Below, in pieces: positions 36,638 through 46,272 of a DNA stretch of 64,000 nucleotides. A program made the position numbers and the translations under genes. Location of the stretch: NCBI GenBank assembly GCA_027459505.1, contig DAIDIE010000043.1, positions 163,281 through 227,280 of the forward strand, in the 5' to 3' direction. This stretch comes from Acidobacteriota bacterium. Its GTDB lineage: Bacteria > Acidobacteriota > Terriglobia > Terriglobales > SCQP01. The stretch's first letter is position 1. The number at the start of each line of letters is the position of its first letter. The notes beneath the pieces were generated by a model. The model was given only the letters and a program-made list of their open reading frames with translations. It searched no databases and was not told the DNA's origin.

Positions 36638-39245
36638 CGCGCTGCGCATGGCCGGCAGTGAGCCGCAGCGGCCCACCCGGTATGTGCCCATCACCGCGAG
36701 CCGGTTTTTCACCGGGCTCTGGACGCAGCGCTCTCCGCTGCGCGAAGCGGCGGTGCCGTACCTCTACGAGAAGTTCTATTCCGGCGCGCGGTTTGATTCA
36801 CTGATTGCCGGGCAGAACGTGGAGATCTCCAGCCGGCTTACGCTGATCCGGCGCCCCGGGCTTTCTTCCTTCAACGCGAGCAGCTTTCCCGCTATCCAGG
36901 CCTTCCAGGCGTTCCGGACGCAGTCGGCAGGGGTCGAGTCGATCCAGGTGCTAGCGGACAGCGCCGCAGCCGTCTACGACGCCACCAACGGCGCTAAAAC
37001 GGCGTTGCTGACCAAAGCCGCTGGCGCCGGGCAGACTCGTTTCCAGCCGGTGGGCAATGTGCTCTACCTCGCCGATGGCGTAGAGCTCAAGAAGTACTTG
37101 AAGGTTTCGGGTTCGTGGGTAGTGCAGAACGCGGGCGGCGCCGCTCCGGCGAACGCGCCGCAAGTCAGCCTGGCGGCGCTCCCTGACCCTTACCCGGTCT
37201 GGGCGGCGGACACGTTTTACTCCCCGTCGCTGCTGATTGTCGATTCGAACGACAACCTGCAGTTGCTGACAACGGCGGGCACGACCGGGAGCGCGGAACC
37301 CGCGTGGGCGACTGCGGCCGGCGCAACCACCACTGACGGCTCGGCCGTGTGGACCTGCCAGGGGACCGCAGCATGGCAGGCCAACCACGCCTATGCGGCG
37401 GGGGCTTATATCGCGGCGACCTGGACGGTCACCGTCAGCTACCAGTACTACGACGCGTACACACGCCAGTATGAGACTGGTTACGCCACCACCACTTACA
37501 AAGACTTTTTTCAGTGCACGACCGCCGGCACGAGCGGCGCGGCCGCGCCGGCCTGGCAGAGCGGCCTGGGCTCGACTACCGTCGATGACACGGTGGTCTG
37601 GACCGACCAGGGCGCGCAGATCACCTGGACCGCGATCGGCGCGACTACGCTGGTGGCCACCGACCAGGCCATCCAAGACAGCAATAACAATCTGCAGCAG
37701 GTGACCGCAGCGGGCAAATCGGGAGCGGCGGTGCCAACCTGGAAGACGTCCACCGGTGCTTACACCGCCGACGGCACGGCGAGCTGGCGCTGCGCCGGAC
37801 CGCCGGCGCTGGGCCCGGCCAACTCGGGACAGTGGTACTACGGCTACTGCTTCTATTCGGATTTGACGCAGGCCTGCACGACGCTTTCGCCGCTTAGCGT
37901 GGGCATCGAGCTGCAAGCCAATAATTACGTCGCAGTGCAGGGCAGCGGCAGCGGCGATAGCCAGTACACGAAGATCCGCCTCTTCCGATCCACGCAGCAG
38001 GTTGGCTCAGCCGTGCCGGCGACGATGAGCGAGATGCTCTTCCTGGCGGACATTGCGATGCCAGCCGGCGGCGCCGCGGGAACATGGACGTATAACGACA
38101 CCATAGCGGACGACGGACTAAATGAATTCATCCAGGCGCCGCTCGCCGATCACAACGACGCGCCGCCGGCGTCGACGGTAGCGATGGCCTATCACCTGGG
38201 GCTCATGTGGTACGCCTCCGGCACGACCGTTTGGTACTCGCGCGTGGCCGACGCGGCGCCCGGCATTCCGCTGGAATGCGTGCCGCCCTCGAACTACTTC
38301 ACGTTTCCGGCGGCAGTGGTGCGGATCGAGCCGTGCCCCGTCGGGCTCCTCGTTTTCACCGCGAGCGACGTTGGGCTGATCGCCGGCACCAACACATCCA
38401 ACTCTCCGCTCTATGCGGTCACCAATTTTGTCGCTGGGGTTGGCCTGGCGAACTACAACGCGCTGACGTCTTACGCCGGAACTTTCTATCTTTTCTCGCG
38501 CGACAGCCGGCTGCTGACGCTGCGGCCATACGCATCGCTGAATGCGCAGGTTGCCGCGGTCGAGACGCAGGCCGAACTACAGGAGGCCGGGTTCCCAATC
38601 GGGGATCAGCTCGCCACCTGGAACCAAGCCAACGTCTACCTCACGTGGCACCGCGGCGGCACGACTGACGTGTCGCTGTTCGTCAGCGACGGCGCGACCG
38701 GGTGGTTCCGCATGAGCGCCGCCGCGCCTCCGGAGAACGCCCTCATCTGGTCGCCCTTTGCCAAGGTCACCGGCGGCTGCGGGGCGGTGCAGTCCATCGA
38801 GACGTCACCGGGCGTCTACAAGCTCTTGGTGGGGCCCAGCGCCGCCGGGGGCGCCATCCTGCAGCGCGACTGGAGCACTTTCGCCGATGCCGGCACGCCC
38901 TACACCGCGTTCGCCCGGATCGGCTCGATCATGCTCGCGCAGAGCGGCAACCAGGCGCTGGTGGACTTTATCAGCGTCGAAGGCCCTGCCGCGGGCAGCG
39001 CACCGACGCTGGGCGTGCTGGTCAATGAGATCAGCGGAACGCCGACGGCGCTGAGCAACTCGACCAACGATAACTGGTACCAAGGACTGCCCTCGACCAC
39101 CCTCTACGCGTTGCGCTTCTGGATGTCGCAGACACGGCAAGCGGCGATCTGCCGCCACCTGCAGGTCGAGATCGACTGGGCGGCCGAGGACGCCGCCAAT
39201 GAGCTCTATGGCTACACCATCTTTGCGGCCCAGCACGTCGGCTGA
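36630..39245 (+). CDS. Putative tail nozzle/tubular protein
   Basis: 871 residues. The N-terminus (PTRYVPITASRFFTGLWTQRSPLREAA...NVEISSRLTLIRRPGL) and long beta-rich body resemble tail tubular protein B/nozzle proteins of short-tailed phages, which extend the tail tube and hold the fibres. Three copies of the Trp-containing module lie at about 202-247, 290-329 and 348-392. Size and place before the internal virion genes fit. The call is inference from architecture. Confidence 0.65.
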   Translation: MPSALRMAGSEPQRPTRYVPITASRFFTGLWTQRSPLREAAVPYLYEKFYSGARFDSLIAGQNVEISSRLTLIRRPGLSSFNASSFPAIQAFQAFRTQSAGVESIQVLADSAAAVYDATNGAKTALLTKAAGAGQTRFQPVGNVLYLADGVELKKYLKVSGSWVVQNAGGAAPANAPQVSLAALPDPYPVWAADTFYSPSLLIVDSNDNLQLLTTAGTTGSAEPAWATAAGATTTDGSAVWTCQGTAAWQANHAYAAGAYIAATWTVTVSYQYYDAYTRQYETGYATTTYKDFFQCTTAGTSGAAAPAWQSGLGSTTVDDTVVWTDQGAQITWTAIGATTLVATDQAIQDSNNNLQQVTAAGKSGAAVPTWKTSTGAYTADGTASWRCAGPPALGPANSGQWYYGYCFYSDLTQACTTLSPLSVGIELQANNYVAVQGSGSGDSQYTKIRLFRSTQQVGSAVPATMSEMLFLADIAMPAGGAAGTWTYNDTIADDGLNEFIQAPLADHNDAPPASTVAMAYHLGLMWYASGTTVWYSRVADAAPGIPLECVPPSNYFTFPAAVVRIEPCPVGLLVFTASDVGLIAGTNTSNSPLYAVTNFVAGVGLANYNALTSYAGTFYLFSRDSRLLTLRPYASLNAQVAAVETQAELQEAGFPIGDQLATWNQANVYLTWHRGGTTDVSLFVSDGATGWFRMSAAAPPENALIWSPFAKVTGGCGAVQSIETSPGVYKLLVGPSAAGGAILQRDWSTFADAGTPYTAFARIGSIMLAQSGNQALVDFISVEGPAAGSAPTLGVLVNEISGTPTALSNSTNDNWYQGLPSTTLYALRFWMSQTRQAAICRHLQVEIDWAAEDAANELYGYTIFAAQHVG

Positions 39246-39663
39246 GGCTGCCGCGCCGGCGCCGGCGCGCTCAATCGCCATCCGGCTTGCTGGTCCCAGC
39301 GACTACCCGACGCTGGCATCGATGCTGGCCGCGGACGCGGATCACGCCGGAACCGCTCCGGAGTTTTTTTTCGAGCCGGGGAGCGATCTGTACTGCGTCG
39401 AGGACGAGCGGGGCCCCGTGCTTTACCTGCGCCTCTCGCGAGCGCTCCGCATCGATGTGCAGTTCCGGCCGGGCAGCTCGGCCGGCGATCGCATGCGCAC
39501 CGCGCGGGTGCTGGCCCAAGGCATGCCCTGGCTGGAGCGTCAGGCGCGCGATGCCGGCTTCAAGGAGCTGATTTTTACCAGTCTGACAAGGCGGCTGATT
39601 CGCTTTTGCGAGGGGCGCCTGGGTCTCCGGTTGTCGCCACACGAGTACAGGAAGGCGTTGTGA
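39199..39663 (+). CDS. GNAT-like acetyltransferase-fold protein
   Basis: 154 residues. After a low-complexity N-terminus, SIAIRLAGPSDYPTLASMLAAD is a typical GNAT first strand and helix. FRPGSSAGDRMRTARVLAQGMPWLERQARDAGFKELIFTS corresponds to the acetyl-CoA region and following helix, ending FCEGRLGLRLSPHEYRKAL. Small GNAT-like proteins are common beside podoviral tail genes. The catalytic state is unclear. Its start overlaps the nozzle gene by 47 nt; ATG 39211 is an alternative. Confidence 0.6.
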   Translation: MSSMATPSLRPSTSAEAAAPAPARSIAIRLAGPSDYPTLASMLAADADHAGTAPEFFFEPGSDLYCVEDERGPVLYLRLSRALRIDVQFRPGSSAGDRMRTARVLAQGMPWLERQARDAGFKELIFTSLTRRLIRFCEGRLGLRLSPHEYRKAL

Positions 39664-40290
39664 ATGTGCGGATCCACTGACCAACAGAGCGATATCGCCG
39701 GAGAGCAGCAGGCTTTCTATAAACAGCTCCAGAGCCAATACCAGCAGGAGTACGGGAACTTCAGCGGCATCCTGGCGAAGCTGCAGTCGACCTTCGAGCC
39801 CATCCTGGCAGCAGGTCCCAACCAGGAAGGCTTCAGCGCCGCCGAGAAGACTAACCTTGAGACGCAGGCGACCACGAAAACAGCAGGGAACTATGACAAG
39901 GCTCTGCAGGCGGCCAACGAGGGAATGAACGCCGAAGGCGGCGGCGATACCTTCGCGCCCTCCGGCGCGAAAGAAGCCGTGCGCGGCCAGATTGCCAGCG
40001 CCGGCGCGGCCGAACAGAGCCAGCTGGACCAAGCGATCACCTCGGCGGATTACGACCAGGGACGCAACAACTTCCTGACCGCCGCGCAAGTGCTGGGCTC
40101 AACGGCCAGCATGCAGAACCCCGTCGGCATTGGCGGGGTGACCAACAACGCCGGGGGCGAGGCCATGCAGGGGGCGAACGACGTGGCCACCGCCGACAAC
40201 GCATTCTGGGGATCGGTGATGGGCGCCCTGGGCGGCGCGGCCGGCACCGCGCTCGGCAATGGCGGCGCGGTGACAAAGGCACTCGGGTAA
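39664..40290 (+). CDS. Internal virion protein, gp14-like
   Basis: 208 residues starting directly at the previous stop. A helical Gln-rich N-terminus (QQAFYKQLQSQYQQEYGNFS) is followed by Ala/Gly-rich segments and a C-terminal AFWGSVMGALGGAAGTALG that could insert in membranes. In T7-like phages the small ejection protein gp14 has this place and composition. Inference from order and composition. Confidence 0.55.
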   Translation: MCGSTDQQSDIAGEQQAFYKQLQSQYQQEYGNFSGILAKLQSTFEPILAAGPNQEGFSAAEKTNLETQATTKTAGNYDKALQAANEGMNAEGGGDTFAPSGAKEAVRGQIASAGAAEQSQLDQAITSADYDQGRNNFLTAAQVLGSTASMQNPVGIGGVTNNAGGEAMQGANDVATADNAFWGSVMGALGGAAGTALGNGGAVTKALG

Positions 40291-40293
40291 CGC

Positions 40294-42189
40294 ATGTCTT
40301 TTGACGTAGCTTCGGCACTCGGCGGCGGCGCAGCGCCGCCGCCATTGACAACGCCCGCGATGAGCGCGGCGCAAAGCGCCGTGCAATCGGTCGCGCCCGC
40401 GGGCACGCCGGGAGCGGCGCCCGCTCCTGCCGGCATAAACCCAGGGGCCGGCGTGCGCCCGGTCGCGCCAGCGACGTCAGGATCGGGGGCAGCGGCGCCT
40501 GGTGCGTCCGCGGGCGCGACCGCTCAGGGCGCCGGCGCACCGCCGGGCAGCTCGCCGGCGGCGCCGGCGGGGAGCGCCGTCAATCCGCGGCACAGCTTCC
40601 TCGGCACCGTTTTCGACACGGTGAGCTCGGCGCTGGGCGGCCGGCGCGTCGTCACCGGATATAAGGCGGACGCCAATGGCAACCTGGTGCCGCAGACTAC
40701 TGCGGCGACGCCTGGCGAACAGTGGCGCAACATCCTCAGCGGCGTGCTGACCGGCCTGGCCGCCGGCGCGCAGATGCCGGCGCGGCCAGGAGGCGCCATC
40801 GGTGGCCTCGGCGCGGGCTTCGAGGCCGTGCAGCGGCAGCAGCTCGCCAAGCAGGAGCTCATGCGCCAGCACTCTGCCGAGGACTGGCAGCGGCAACAGC
40901 AGGCGGCGCTGCAGAAGGCGCACATGGCGCTGCTGAACCAGCAGACGGCTTCGCTCGCTTTCGGGCTGCAGGGCCAGAAGTTCGCTCTGGCCAAAGAGGC
41001 GGCCGACGAGTTCAACGCGATAGCGCAGTCAGTCGCAGAAGACCCGAACCATCAGGATCTGGGGACGTTCTCTCATATCCAGGATGTCTACCAGAAGGTC
41101 CAGGCCAATCCCAATTTGCTTGGCGCGCATGCCCGTGGCCAGATCGTCATGGTGACGCTTGTGGACGCGAAGACGGGCGCGCTGCAGGGCTTTCATGGCT
41201 GGGTCGTAACTCCCGATTGGCTGGGTCAGAAAAACGCCGAACCGACAACGCTCTACACGGTAAAGTACCCCGCGAAGCCAGGCGAGCTGCCCACGTTAGT
41301 CGGCACGACGGTAAAGGCCGGGGGCATCAGTAACAGAGATCTGATCGCGAACAACACGCAGGCCTTCAACCAGGTCTTTGCGGCGCAACTGCGGCAGCAA
41401 CAGATGGAAGTGCAGGTCAAGGACCTGAAGCTGAGGCTGCAGCAGCAGCGAACGGCCGCAGCGGTCGCTGCCAGCGAAATAAAGAAAAACCTCGCGATGG
41501 CCGCCAATCTTGCGCCGATCAGCGGAACGGATCCGTTTGGAAATCCGGTGGGAGGCAACGGCGTTGGCGGCACCGGCGGCGCAATGACGCGCAAGGAAGT
41601 TGATGCAGCGCGCACGAAATGGCTGACCAGCTTTGTTGTACCGGCGGAGAGCACCGAACAAAGCTTTGAAAAGGCCGACAAGGCCTATCGCGAATATCGA
41701 GCCGCGGCGGCGCAGGGCAGGCAACTACCTACCGGCGCTCAATCGATGCTGATGCTGTCGCAGCATCTCGCGACCACGTTTGGAACTGTGAAGGGTTCCC
41801 GCGTCACAAAAGAGATGATCCAAGAGCACCTCGGGGCGCGTGGTGTCGGTGACGCCGCCGTCGCAGCCGTGCAGCGGCTCGTCAACGGCGACGCGCTTAG
41901 CCCGGACCAATGGGCTGCGTTTCATGATCTGGTCGCACAGTCGCGGAATGCGCGATGGGAAGCCGCGATCAACGAGGCGAAAAACCTCGGCATCGGCGTC
42001 ACGTCGATGCCACGCGGCAACGGGAACCCGATCGATCCCTACACGATAAAGCTGTTTATCGATGCGGCGGACGGCAACAAAAAAACTGCTGCGGCCGCGG
42101 CCAAGAAATTCGGCTGGGCGCCCCCCGCACCCCAGCCTGCGGCGGCAAGCGGCCCCCCCCCTAACCTTTCACCGATTCGGCCTGTATGA
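40294..42189 (+). CDS. Internal virion / ejection protein, gp15-like
   Basis: 631 residues: a Pro/Ala/Gly-rich N-terminal 100 residues, then long helices and Gln-rich coiled coil (QQQMEVQVKDLKLRLQQQR). No enzymatic motif seen. It lies between the gp14-like and the third large virion protein; such trios form the trans-envelope DNA-ejection channel in podoviruses. Its stop overlaps the next ATG (ATGA). Confidence 0.55.
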   Translation: MSFDVASALGGGAAPPPLTTPAMSAAQSAVQSVAPAGTPGAAPAPAGINPGAGVRPVAPATSGSGAAAPGASAGATAQGAGAPPGSSPAAPAGSAVNPRHSFLGTVFDTVSSALGGRRVVTGYKADANGNLVPQTTAATPGEQWRNILSGVLTGLAAGAQMPARPGGAIGGLGAGFEAVQRQQLAKQELMRQHSAEDWQRQQQAALQKAHMALLNQQTASLAFGLQGQKFALAKEAADEFNAIAQSVAEDPNHQDLGTFSHIQDVYQKVQANPNLLGAHARGQIVMVTLVDAKTGALQGFHGWVVTPDWLGQKNAEPTTLYTVKYPAKPGELPTLVGTTVKAGGISNRDLIANNTQAFNQVFAAQLRQQQMEVQVKDLKLRLQQQRTAAAVAASEIKKNLAMAANLAPISGTDPFGNPVGGNGVGGTGGAMTRKEVDAARTKWLTSFVVPAESTEQSFEKADKAYREYRAAAAQGRQLPTGAQSMLMLSQHLATTFGTVKGSRVTKEMIQEHLGARGVGDAAVAAVQRLVNGDALSPDQWAAFHDLVAQSRNARWEAAINEAKNLGIGVTSMPRGNGNPIDPYTIKLFIDAADGNKKTAAAAAKKFGWAPPAPQPAAASGPPPNLSPIRPV

Positions 42190-44078
42190 GCGCACCCCAG
42201 CAGCAAGACCCGATGCTTGCGGCGTTCGAGAGTTTCCCGTACAACGAGCCGTCGCCCGCAGGCCGAGCGGGGGCACCCCAGGCGTCGGCGGCTCCGGCGC
42301 CGACGGCGTCCCCCGGCGCCGCTTCAGCCGCGCCGACTCCGGACCCGATGCTGCAGACGTTCGAGGATTTCCACGGCATCGACGCGGGCGCGGCAGCGCC
42401 CCGGGCTCAGCCGACCTCCGGAGGGCTGCTTTCGGAAGCGAACGGCTGGATGAACTCGGCCGACGAGTTCAACGAGCGCCTCAAGGTCGGCTTCCTGAAA
42501 GATTTCCTGGGGACTGCCCACGGCATCGCGCGGGCGCTCCACGCGCTGCCGATCATCGGGCGCGTTGTGAATGACCAGGGGCTCAAAGAATGGGACGCCC
42601 TATCGTCGGGCGCGGTGCAGGCCGACCGTTCCGCGCTTGAAACTTCGCTCGCGCCAAAGCGCGGCGTCGCAGAGGATATTGGGGGCGGTCTCGAGAACAT
42701 CGCCGAATTTGCGTTGGGCGACGAGGCGCTCAAAGGGCTCTCCCTCGCGGAGCGGCTGAAGCAGGTCTCGCAGGTGACGAAGCTCCTGGAGGACAGCCCG
42801 CGGCTCGCGCGGCTGCTGCGCTGGGGTATGTCAAGCGCGATGCGCATGGGACTCGTGAGCGCGGTGCAGGGCGGCGTAAAGTCGGCTGGCGCCGGCGACG
42901 AGCTCCCACTGGAAGCGGCGGCCGAGCAGGGCGCGATCGGGGCCGGCATGGCGGGGCTGGGCGATTGGGCGACCGGGGCGTTGCGCCGCTACCTGGAAGG
43001 CATAAGGCCGTCGACCATTCGGATCGCCGGCGAGGAAGCGCCCCTGCTTGCATCGGAACTGCCCGGCGCGACGCCGGCGGCACAGCGGATCCAGATCGCC
43101 ACGGAACCGGCGATTCGCGAGGCGCAGCAGATCGCCGGCCAGAAGGCCGTAAAGAACGTGGCGGCTGACGCGGTGGACCAGTGGGCCCAGCGGCTCAACC
43201 TGCCGACGGCCGGTCAGCTGACGCCCATGAGCTTTGGCGACGCGGCCGACGCGCTGGGTGGAATGGCCAAGCCGATCTTCGAGAAGATGGACGAGGCCTC
43301 TGGTGGGCGCTTCACGCAATATCGCAACGCGGTTCAGAAGTACCAAAGGCTGCTGCGCCGCGCTACGAGCGAGGAACAAGTCGAACTTTACGAGCGGCGT
43401 CTTGAGGAGGCACAGCGAAAGATCGACGGACTATTCGACGATGCTCAGCCAGCTGCGGCGCCGGAATCAGCCGCTGGGCTGGCTGCTTCGGCCGCTGCAG
43501 ACGCACGCGTGCCGACAGGCCTCACAAAAGCGCAGCTCGAACAGGGGCGGTCCATCTGGCGCGACATGAAGGTATTGCAGCGCGTGGACGGCGCCGTGGA
43601 GTCGGCGTTTGACATGCCGGAGGCTGAGGCAGCGCGCGCGAGAGGCGGCCCGGCGCCGCGGACGTTGCGCGGATCGTCGTTGCGGGCGACCCTCAACGCC
43701 ATGACGCAGCGGTTTGGCGCCCCTACGCTCTACCGGGTGCTTGGCGGTGATGGTCTCACCAACCTTTACCGCATCGCCGACCTCACCGACAAGCCGGCTA
43801 CCCGCGAGGTGGCAAAGAGCGCACTTGCTCAGGTCGCTGGAGTTATTTTCGGAGCGGGCGGCGCCAGTGTGGCTCTGGGCCACCCATTGGCCGGCGCGAT
43901 CGAGGCAGGAGGCGGCGTTGCAGCGCTGGCTCTGCCAAAGCTTGAGCGCTGGCTTGCGACAGATCCGGAGGCGAACCGGGCGTTCACGCGGCTGGTGATG
44001 AAGGGGGCTTCTGTGCCGAAGGTTATTGTGCCGGTGATGCTGCAGCTCTGGCGCGGCAGCGACGCCGCGTCTCAATAG
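42186..44078 (+). CDS. Internal virion / ejection protein, gp16-like
   Basis: 630 residues. Disordered, Pro/Ala-rich N-terminus; helical core; a hydrophobic Gly/Ala region near the C-terminus (VIFGAGGASVALGHPLAGAI) that could cross a membrane. No lytic transglycosylase motif is evident. ATGA overlap with the upstream gene. Its last codons overlap the convergent moron gene by 7 nt. Confidence 0.55.
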   Translation: MSAPQQQDPMLAAFESFPYNEPSPAGRAGAPQASAAPAPTASPGAASAAPTPDPMLQTFEDFHGIDAGAAAPRAQPTSGGLLSEANGWMNSADEFNERLKVGFLKDFLGTAHGIARALHALPIIGRVVNDQGLKEWDALSSGAVQADRSALETSLAPKRGVAEDIGGGLENIAEFALGDEALKGLSLAERLKQVSQVTKLLEDSPRLARLLRWGMSSAMRMGLVSAVQGGVKSAGAGDELPLEAAAEQGAIGAGMAGLGDWATGALRRYLEGIRPSTIRIAGEEAPLLASELPGATPAAQRIQIATEPAIREAQQIAGQKAVKNVAADAVDQWAQRLNLPTAGQLTPMSFGDAADALGGMAKPIFEKMDEASGGRFTQYRNAVQKYQRLLRRATSEEQVELYERRLEEAQRKIDGLFDDAQPAAAPESAAGLAASAAADARVPTGLTKAQLEQGRSIWRDMKVLQRVDGAVESAFDMPEAEAARARGGPAPRTLRGSSLRATLNAMTQRFGAPTLYRVLGGDGLTNLYRIADLTDKPATREVAKSALAQVAGVIFGAGGASVALGHPLAGAIEAGGGVAALALPKLERWLATDPEANRAFTRLVMKGASVPKVIVPVMLQLWRGSDAASQ

Positions 44079-45022
44079 GTCGTTGCTAAACTCGGCTCGG
44101 AGCGCCAAGCCGACGTCCCGCATCTCCAGAGCAGCTGCCAGTGATACACGGAGGCGGCCCTAAAGGGAAAAACGGTACGAAGTGTGTCCCTGAACCCCGA
44201 TAGGACCCCCCTGTGGAACCGGAGTGTCGGTTCGAGTTGCACTCGTTCGAGCGGTTTCTTGTCGCGGTCCTCTAGCTCGGCGCCAAAGGAGCACCGGCTC
44301 GCTAAGGAGAGGATTGCGCGCGTGCTGTAGTTATCGAGTTCAGTCGAACTCCACTTCGGGTCGCCGCCGACGACGAGGCTAAATGACAGCCTTGTCGCTT
44401 GACCGTCCGGGCGCAGCTTCAGAAATGCGAAGGCTTCGAGCTTTTGCCAGTACGCGGATCCTGCGCGCGGGGCGAAATCGGCCCCGGCTATCTGGACGTC
44501 CCCGGGGGCGACCGTGCCGTTCTCTTTGACCCTTTGGCTTTCGCGCTCCAGCGGTAAGCACACTTCGGACCCCAGACCGATTACGGCTGGTACGGGTCGC
44601 CAGTCGATTAGCCACGAGCTCGCGTTGCTCCATCGGGCGTCCGCTGGCGCGGACCATATTTCGTTGGCGTTCATGCCGTTCATTTCCTGGCGGTCGAACT
44701 GCAGATGAATCCTCTGCGATGGCAGACTCCGAAGCGCGATCACCGGCCGCGCATCGTCGATGAGCGACCAGAGCGCGACAGCACCGGGGCGCCCGGTGGC
44801 TTGCAACATTTCGTCCAAGGGCAGGCGAAGGGTGACTTCTGCGGTTCCGTTGCTGTAGGACGTCGCTTCCGGAATAGCAATACTAGGGAGCTTTGCGGCG
44901 TTGCAGGTGAGGTTGTCTCCTCCGAGGATCGTAGCGAGGCTGCTTGCGTTTGGCGCTTGAGCGGCGCCCGACAAACAGAGCGCTCCAAGGGCAATCGCCA
45001 GAATCGCGCATTTGCTTTTCAT
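44072..45022 (-). CDS. Secreted protein encoded by a prophage 'moron'
   Basis: 316 residues from ATG 45022: signal peptide MKSKCAILAIALGALCLSGAAQA, then a beta-rich exported domain with Cys (NLTCNAAKLP, SEVCLPL, RCSFGAEL) and FAFLKLRPDGQATRLSFSLVVG. It is the only minus-strand gene inside the late region, inserted between virion genes and lysis genes, with its own upstream region containing the ACTTCAATGTT motif. This is the layout of a lysogenic-conversion gene expressed from the prophage. No family recognised. Confidence 0.7.
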   Translation of the reverse strand: MKSKCAILAIALGALCLSGAAQAPNASSLATILGGDNLTCNAAKLPSIAIPEATSYSNGTAEVTLRLPLDEMLQATGRPGAVALWSLIDDARPVIALRSLPSQRIHLQFDRQEMNGMNANEIWSAPADARWSNASSWLIDWRPVPAVIGLGSEVCLPLERESQRVKENGTVAPGDVQIAGADFAPRAGSAYWQKLEAFAFLKLRPDGQATRLSFSLVVGGDPKWSSTELDNYSTRAILSLASRCSFGAELEDRDKKPLERVQLEPTLRFHRGVLSGFRDTLRTVFPFRAASVYHWQLLWRCGTSAWRSEPSLATTY

Positions 45023-45044
45023 GGCCAGCGACAATATCACAGGC

Positions 45045-45055
45045 ACTTCAATGTT
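45045..45055. repeat. Third copy of the ACTTCAATGTT motif
   Basis: An 11-bp exact match to the tandem repeat at 20508-20531, 23 bp upstream of the moron start. Candidate operator or promoter element shared by two minus-strand prophage genes. Confidence 0.5.
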
Positions 45056-45121
45056 ACAAGCGGCGGCGGTAGACGGGGCTCGAAGCGTGGCGGCCGCCGT
45101 GAGGGAGACGCGCGCGGTAAG

Positions 45122-45502
45122 ATGAGCCCCATGACAAGCTACTTGTTACGGCTCGTCGACGCCGGCGAGATTGTCGCGCTGCGCGTTGAATGCCTTGCGT
45201 GCGGCATCGAGGTGCGCGTGCCGCTGCGCGCGACCGTCGACCGCGAGTTGCGCTGCCCGCGATGCGGAACTCCGTTCAAAAGCCCGGGCGCGGATCTGTC
45301 GGTCGGCGACGTCGCCCGGCAGCTCCACACGCTGCTGAAGCAATTCTTCGCAGGGCCGAACAACCACTTCACCGCGCGCCTGGTGATCGAAACCCAGTCG
45401 GATGACGACTCGCCAATAGACCCAAAGATTGAGCGGGCGGCGAACGAGTTGGTGAAATCAATGATTGAGAACACTAGGCAACGCTTCCTCGACGCAAAGT
45501 AG
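45122..45502 (+). CDS. Zinc-ribbon phage protein
   Basis: 126 residues (MSPMTSYLLRLVDAG...). A zinc ribbon CLAC...CPRC at residues about 24-46 is followed by a helical domain (DVARQLHTLLKQFF, IERAANELVKSMIENTRQRF). Divergent from the moron. The start could also be ATG 45131. Function unknown. Confidence 0.6.
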   Translation: MSPMTSYLLRLVDAGEIVALRVECLACGIEVRVPLRATVDRELRCPRCGTPFKSPGADLSVGDVARQLHTLLKQFFAGPNNHFTARLVIETQSDDDSPIDPKIERAANELVKSMIENTRQRFLDAK

Positions 45503-45569
45503 CGGGTAGCAGCCTGCTTCCCTGCGCCGAGGCCCAGACTTTTGCCCACGAGACGACAGATCGGAAGCC

Positions 45570-46250
45570 ATGGAGACGTCTTTCTTGAATTCGAACTCGC
45601 CAACCAACCAGATCCAGGACGTTTTTCTGGACCATCCGGACCCGGAAAAGCGGCCGGCCGCGCCGGCGGACCTCGACGCCGAACTCGACCGCGCGGAGTT
45701 CCACGACCCCGAGCTCACCGAGCAGGCCAAACGCGACTGGGAGAACCGCGCGCTAACCGCCAGCTCCCAGGAACGCATCGAAAAGGCCGCCCAACTGCAC
45801 GAAGACAACGTCGAGGCGCACCGGCCCAGCCGCATGGATCGCCAGGATGAAATCACCCAGGTGCGGCTCGGCCGCGTGATGCACATGAACGAGTTTTTGC
45901 GGCGTCTGCGCACCGTCTGTCCCGGCGCTCACTATAACGACTGGTCGGTGGCCGGAATGCGCGGCCTCAACGTGGTGGTCGGCGGCGAACGGAAGTACGT
46001 CTGCGCCGTGCAGAACGGTGTGATGCCGGAGTTTGAGACGTTGCGCACGGATGAATACGGGGTGGCCACCACGTCGCGTTACCGCGGCTGGCGCACCGTC
46101 ATCCTCAACCTGATCGAAAAAGGGCACATCACCCACGCCCAAGCCGAACGCGCGTTTGGGCAGGCGGGTGGCGCCCACGCCAGCCGCTTCCTGAGGGAGG
46201 CGTCGCTGATTCGTCCAGAGCGCAGCCGGCTGACGCTGGCCAGCCGATAA
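45570..46250 (+). CDS. Phage protein, unknown
   Basis: 226 residues. Acidic disordered N-terminus (FLDHPDPEKRP...), then a compact region (MHMNEFLRRLRTVCPGAHYNDWSVAGMRGLNVVV...GWRTVILNLIEKGHITHAQAERAFGQA). Found immediately before the lysis genes. No family recognised. Confidence 0.6.
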   Translation: METSFLNSNSPTNQIQDVFLDHPDPEKRPAAPADLDAELDRAEFHDPELTEQAKRDWENRALTASSQERIEKAAQLHEDNVEAHRPSRMDRQDEITQVRLGRVMHMNEFLRRLRTVCPGAHYNDWSVAGMRGLNVVVGGERKYVCAVQNGVMPEFETLRTDEYGVATTSRYRGWRTVILNLIEKGHITHAQAERAFGQAGGAHASRFLREASLIRPERSRLTLASR

Positions 46251-46272
46251 CGTTTCGCCCCGTCCGCCTGCC

